Assembly (NCBI GenBank): GCA_022566435.1
Contig: JADFIX010000072.1
Coordinates: 2,883 to 9,644 of the forward strand
Reading direction: 5' to 3'
Length of the DNA: 6,762 nucleotides
Source: Planctomycetota bacterium
GTDB taxonomy: Bacteria; Planctomycetota; Phycisphaerae; UBA1845
Part shown: positions 5,853-6,762 of the stretch, one piece after another
Numbering within the stretch: position 1 is the first letter of the stretch
How the letters are laid out: each line of letters opens with the position of its first letter
The notes under the pieces: model-generated
What the model was told of the DNA's origin: nothing
Database searches by the model: none
The model's input: the letters and a program-made list of their open reading frames with translations, nothing else
Position numbers and translations under genes: made by a program

Positions 5853-6353
5853 GACGCAAGGTTCGTCGTGAATGTCCGCGATCCTCGCGAAACGATTCCG
5901 AGCCTGCTCAAGCTGCTTCGTTCGAGCTGGCAGCAGCTGGGATGGGAAGAATCCCGCCAGCGACGTTGCCTGCAGATTCTCGCCGGCCAGTCGTGGCACT
6001 CGTACCGGCACCCGCTGGAAACGTTGAAGGCCCATCCCGAGACGAAGGGGGCCATCGTGGACTACCGCGACCTGACCTCCGACCCGGCGGGTACGATCGA
6101 GCGCGTCTACCAGGATCTGGGGCTCTCGATGTCCGATGCCTTCCGGGAGAAACTCGCCGCCGCAGGCAAACGCGAGCGAGCGCACGAGACCCGCCACAGC
6201 TACAGCCTCGAGGAGTTCGGTCTCGAGCCCGATTCGATCCGCGAGGAGCTTGGAGATCTCTTCGAACGGTTCCAGTGGGAAATCGAAACTGAAGTCGAAG
6301 TCGAGGCCGACGACCAAGGCGCGGCAGGCCGCTCTGGCCCGGGAGAAGGATGA
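5202..6353 (+). CDS. Fused ORF: truncated IS481/IS3-like DDE integrase joined in frame to a sulfotransferase C-terminus
   Basis: 383 residues from ATG 5202. Residues 1-217 are the N-terminal two-thirds of an rve-superfamily integrase: ELALENLALRQQLAVF, DRIFWVWLSRFW, VVRWHQQGFRLYWRWKS, the HTH-like part NPSWGAPRIYSELQLLGY, then QTWRTFLENH, HDRRRVVHFNV and WTAQQVVEAFP. The first catalytic Asp, expected in a VDFF-like motif, is Gly169 here (IGFF). The second Asp and the Glu are absent because at FPDA (216-219) the protein turns into a sulfotransferase: RFVVNVRDPRETIPSLL has the 3'-phosphate-binding R226 and S234 of PAPS enzymes, and LEEFGL...LGDLFERF is a usual C-terminal end. The N-terminal 5'-phosphosulfate loop of the sulfotransferase is missing. 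Neither half can work. GC rises sharply at the joint. Either a recombination scar or an assembly chimera. Confidence 0.9.
   Translation: MAWLRMALLILRNVFRDRGELALENLALRQQLAVFHAKKKRPRIRQLDRIFWVWLSRFWSKWRSALLIVQPDTVVRWHQQGFRLYWRWKSRKKTVGRPKVDAETRNLIRRMCRENPSWGAPRIYSELQLLGYDVSETTVDKYMIWHRKPPLQTWRTFLENHLPDTVGIGFFMMPTATFRILFTFVIRRHDRRRVVHFNVTAHPTAEWTAQQVVEAFPDARFVVNVRDPRETIPSLLKLLRSSWQQLGWEESRQRRCLQILAGQSWHSYRHPLETLKAHPETKGAIVDYRDLTSDPAGTIERVYQDLGLSMSDAFREKLAAAGKRERAHETRHSYSLEEFGLEPDSIREELGDLFERFQWEIETEVEVEADDQGAAGRSGPGEG
5853..6353 (+). pseudogene. Sulfotransferase family protein, C-terminal fragment only
   Basis: About 166 residues equivalent to the second part of a bacterial PAPS-dependent sulfotransferase (Sulfotransfer_3-like), which moves a sulfuryl group from PAPS to an acceptor. 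Retained: FPDARFVVNVRDPRE with the 3'-phosphate-binding Arg/Ser, IVDYRDLTSDPAGTIERVY, and HSYSLEEFGLEPDSIREELG. Missing: the N-terminal PAPS 5'-phosphosulfate loop and the acceptor-site half. A Glu-rich tail (ETEVEVEADD) precedes the stop. The base composition differs from everything to the left and matches the gene to the right, with which it overlaps by one base, so these two genes came together from the same source. Confidence 0.8.
6342..6345 (+). promoter_or_regulatory. Shine-Dalgarno GGAG for the last gene
   Basis: GGAG (within GGAGAAGG) lies seven bases before the ATG at 6353 and four before the ATG at 6350. This favours 6353. The site is inside the end of the sulfotransferase frame, implying translational coupling. 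Confidence 0.6.
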
Positions 6354-6762
6354 TGGCGAACGACCCTCAGAAGGAGCTGCGCGCGGCCTGGGACGAGATG
6401 ATCGTCAGTCTCGAGCGCGCACGCGACGCAATCGACCATCCGGAGCTGATGCCGGCGCCCGCAAGCGAGCGCAACCTGGCCGAGGGCTACCGCTACCTGA
6501 TGGGCTTCGTGCACAGCGCGATCGAACGCGCGTTCCATGAGGACGCGGCCCATCCGTATTTCCGAAACGCCCTCTCGATCCTCAACCGTGCGACGATCGA
6601 CAACGCCGATGCGATCTACTTCTTCGCCCCGATTGACGGGCGTGCGTCCTACGTGATCAGCGGTCGGGTCGAAGACTGTCGCGAGTGGCGCGGCGAGCCG
6701 CCTGCTTCGACCGGGCGCAAGGCGCCCCACTATTTGATCTTCGAGGCGACCCAAGGTGTGTT
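6353..6762 (+). CDS. Protein of unknown function (DUF1214-like?), 3' end cut by the window
   Basis: An open frame of 136 codons without a stop runs to the window end. It begins MANDPQKELRAAWDEMIVSL and overlaps the sulfotransferase stop as TGATG; an adjacent ATG at 6350 would give one extra Met. The visible part is soluble with no signal peptide: an amphipathic helical N-terminus (~1-30), then ERNLAEGYRYLMGFVHSAIE, FHEDAAHPYFRNAL, ATIDNADAIYFFAPIDG, ASYVISGRVEDCREWRG and HYLIFEATQGV. The pattern 'DNADAIYFFAPIDG...Y.ISGR' resembles N-terminal parts of DUF1214-type proteins that I associate with sulfotransferase neighbours, but this is recall and not proof. Base composition is GC-rich like the fragment before it. 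It is probably a complete gene in its own genome and continues beyond the window. Confidence 0.75.
   Translation, partial: MANDPQKELRAAWDEMIVSLERARDAIDHPELMPAPASERNLAEGYRYLMGFVHSAIERAFHEDAAHPYFRNALSILNRATIDNADAIYFFAPIDGRASYVISGRVEDCREWRGEPPASTGRKAPHYLIFEATQGV

Larger units (their letters stand above)
5853..6762. other. High-GC block of apparently foreign origin
   Basis: By hand count 6421-6480 is 42/60 GC (70 %), against 31/60 (52 %) for 4681-4740. The rise begins at the integrase/sulfotransferase joint and lasts to the window end. Third codon positions become strongly G/C-rich. This supports a different source genome for the block. Confidence 0.65.

Noticed and set aside
5685..6317. 210-residue open frame on the minus strand
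   Set aside because: It lies antisense to the integrase/sulfotransferase ORF, crosses the joint, and has no recognisable domain; its length follows from the GC-rich codons of the opposite strand.

Overview
The window looks like accessory or intergenic-rich DNA from a planctomycete-type bacterium. The evidence is a secreted FGE/sulfatase-modifying-factor-like protein, a Hanks-type serine/threonine kinase with an N-terminal HxxxCxxC zinc-finger-like segment, one transmembrane helix and TPRs, moderate GC (about 52-56 % by eye), and hairpin-rich intergenic DNA of the kind scattered through planctomycete genomes. The taxonomic call is an inference from gene content. No RNA gene, CRISPR array or complete mobile element was seen.

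Layout from left to right. Positions 3-443 (+) hold a partial ORF whose first ~28 residues read as imidazolonepropionase (HutI) and whose remainder is an unrelated small domain. Positions 444-544 hold three consecutive palindromes or hairpins and a 12-bp tandem duplication between convergent genes. Positions 545-1588 (-) encode the FGE-like secreted protein, with a good RBS and a 14-bp palindrome just upstream. Positions 1589-1881 are non-coding, with an A-rich dispersed-repeat tract and an 11-bp-stem hairpin that runs into the next stop codon. Positions 1882-2670 (-) encode a PqqB-like metallo-beta-lactamase-fold hydrolase that seems to lack its N-terminus. Positions 2721-5042 (+) encode the zinc-finger/kinase/TPR protein, starting only 50 bp away and divergently. 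Positions 5202-6353 (+) are one ORF that begins as an IS481/IS3-like DDE integrase and ends as the C-terminal part of a sulfotransferase. Positions 6353-6762 (+) begin a further gene, translationally coupled and cut by the window end.

The genes do not form an obvious pathway. What stands out is mosaicism. At ~84-90 and ~5841-5858 two unrelated protein families are joined in frame, and at ~2670-2710 a gene lacks its 5' end. The right-hand junction coincides with a sharp rise in GC to about 65-70 %, so the last ~900 bp probably come from another genome. This may be real recombination (at the right end, inside a decaying transposase gene) or chimeric metagenome assembly; the sequence alone cannot decide. 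I see no convincing new defence or regulatory system. The best leads are the junctions, the dispersed hairpin repeats and the kinase architecture.
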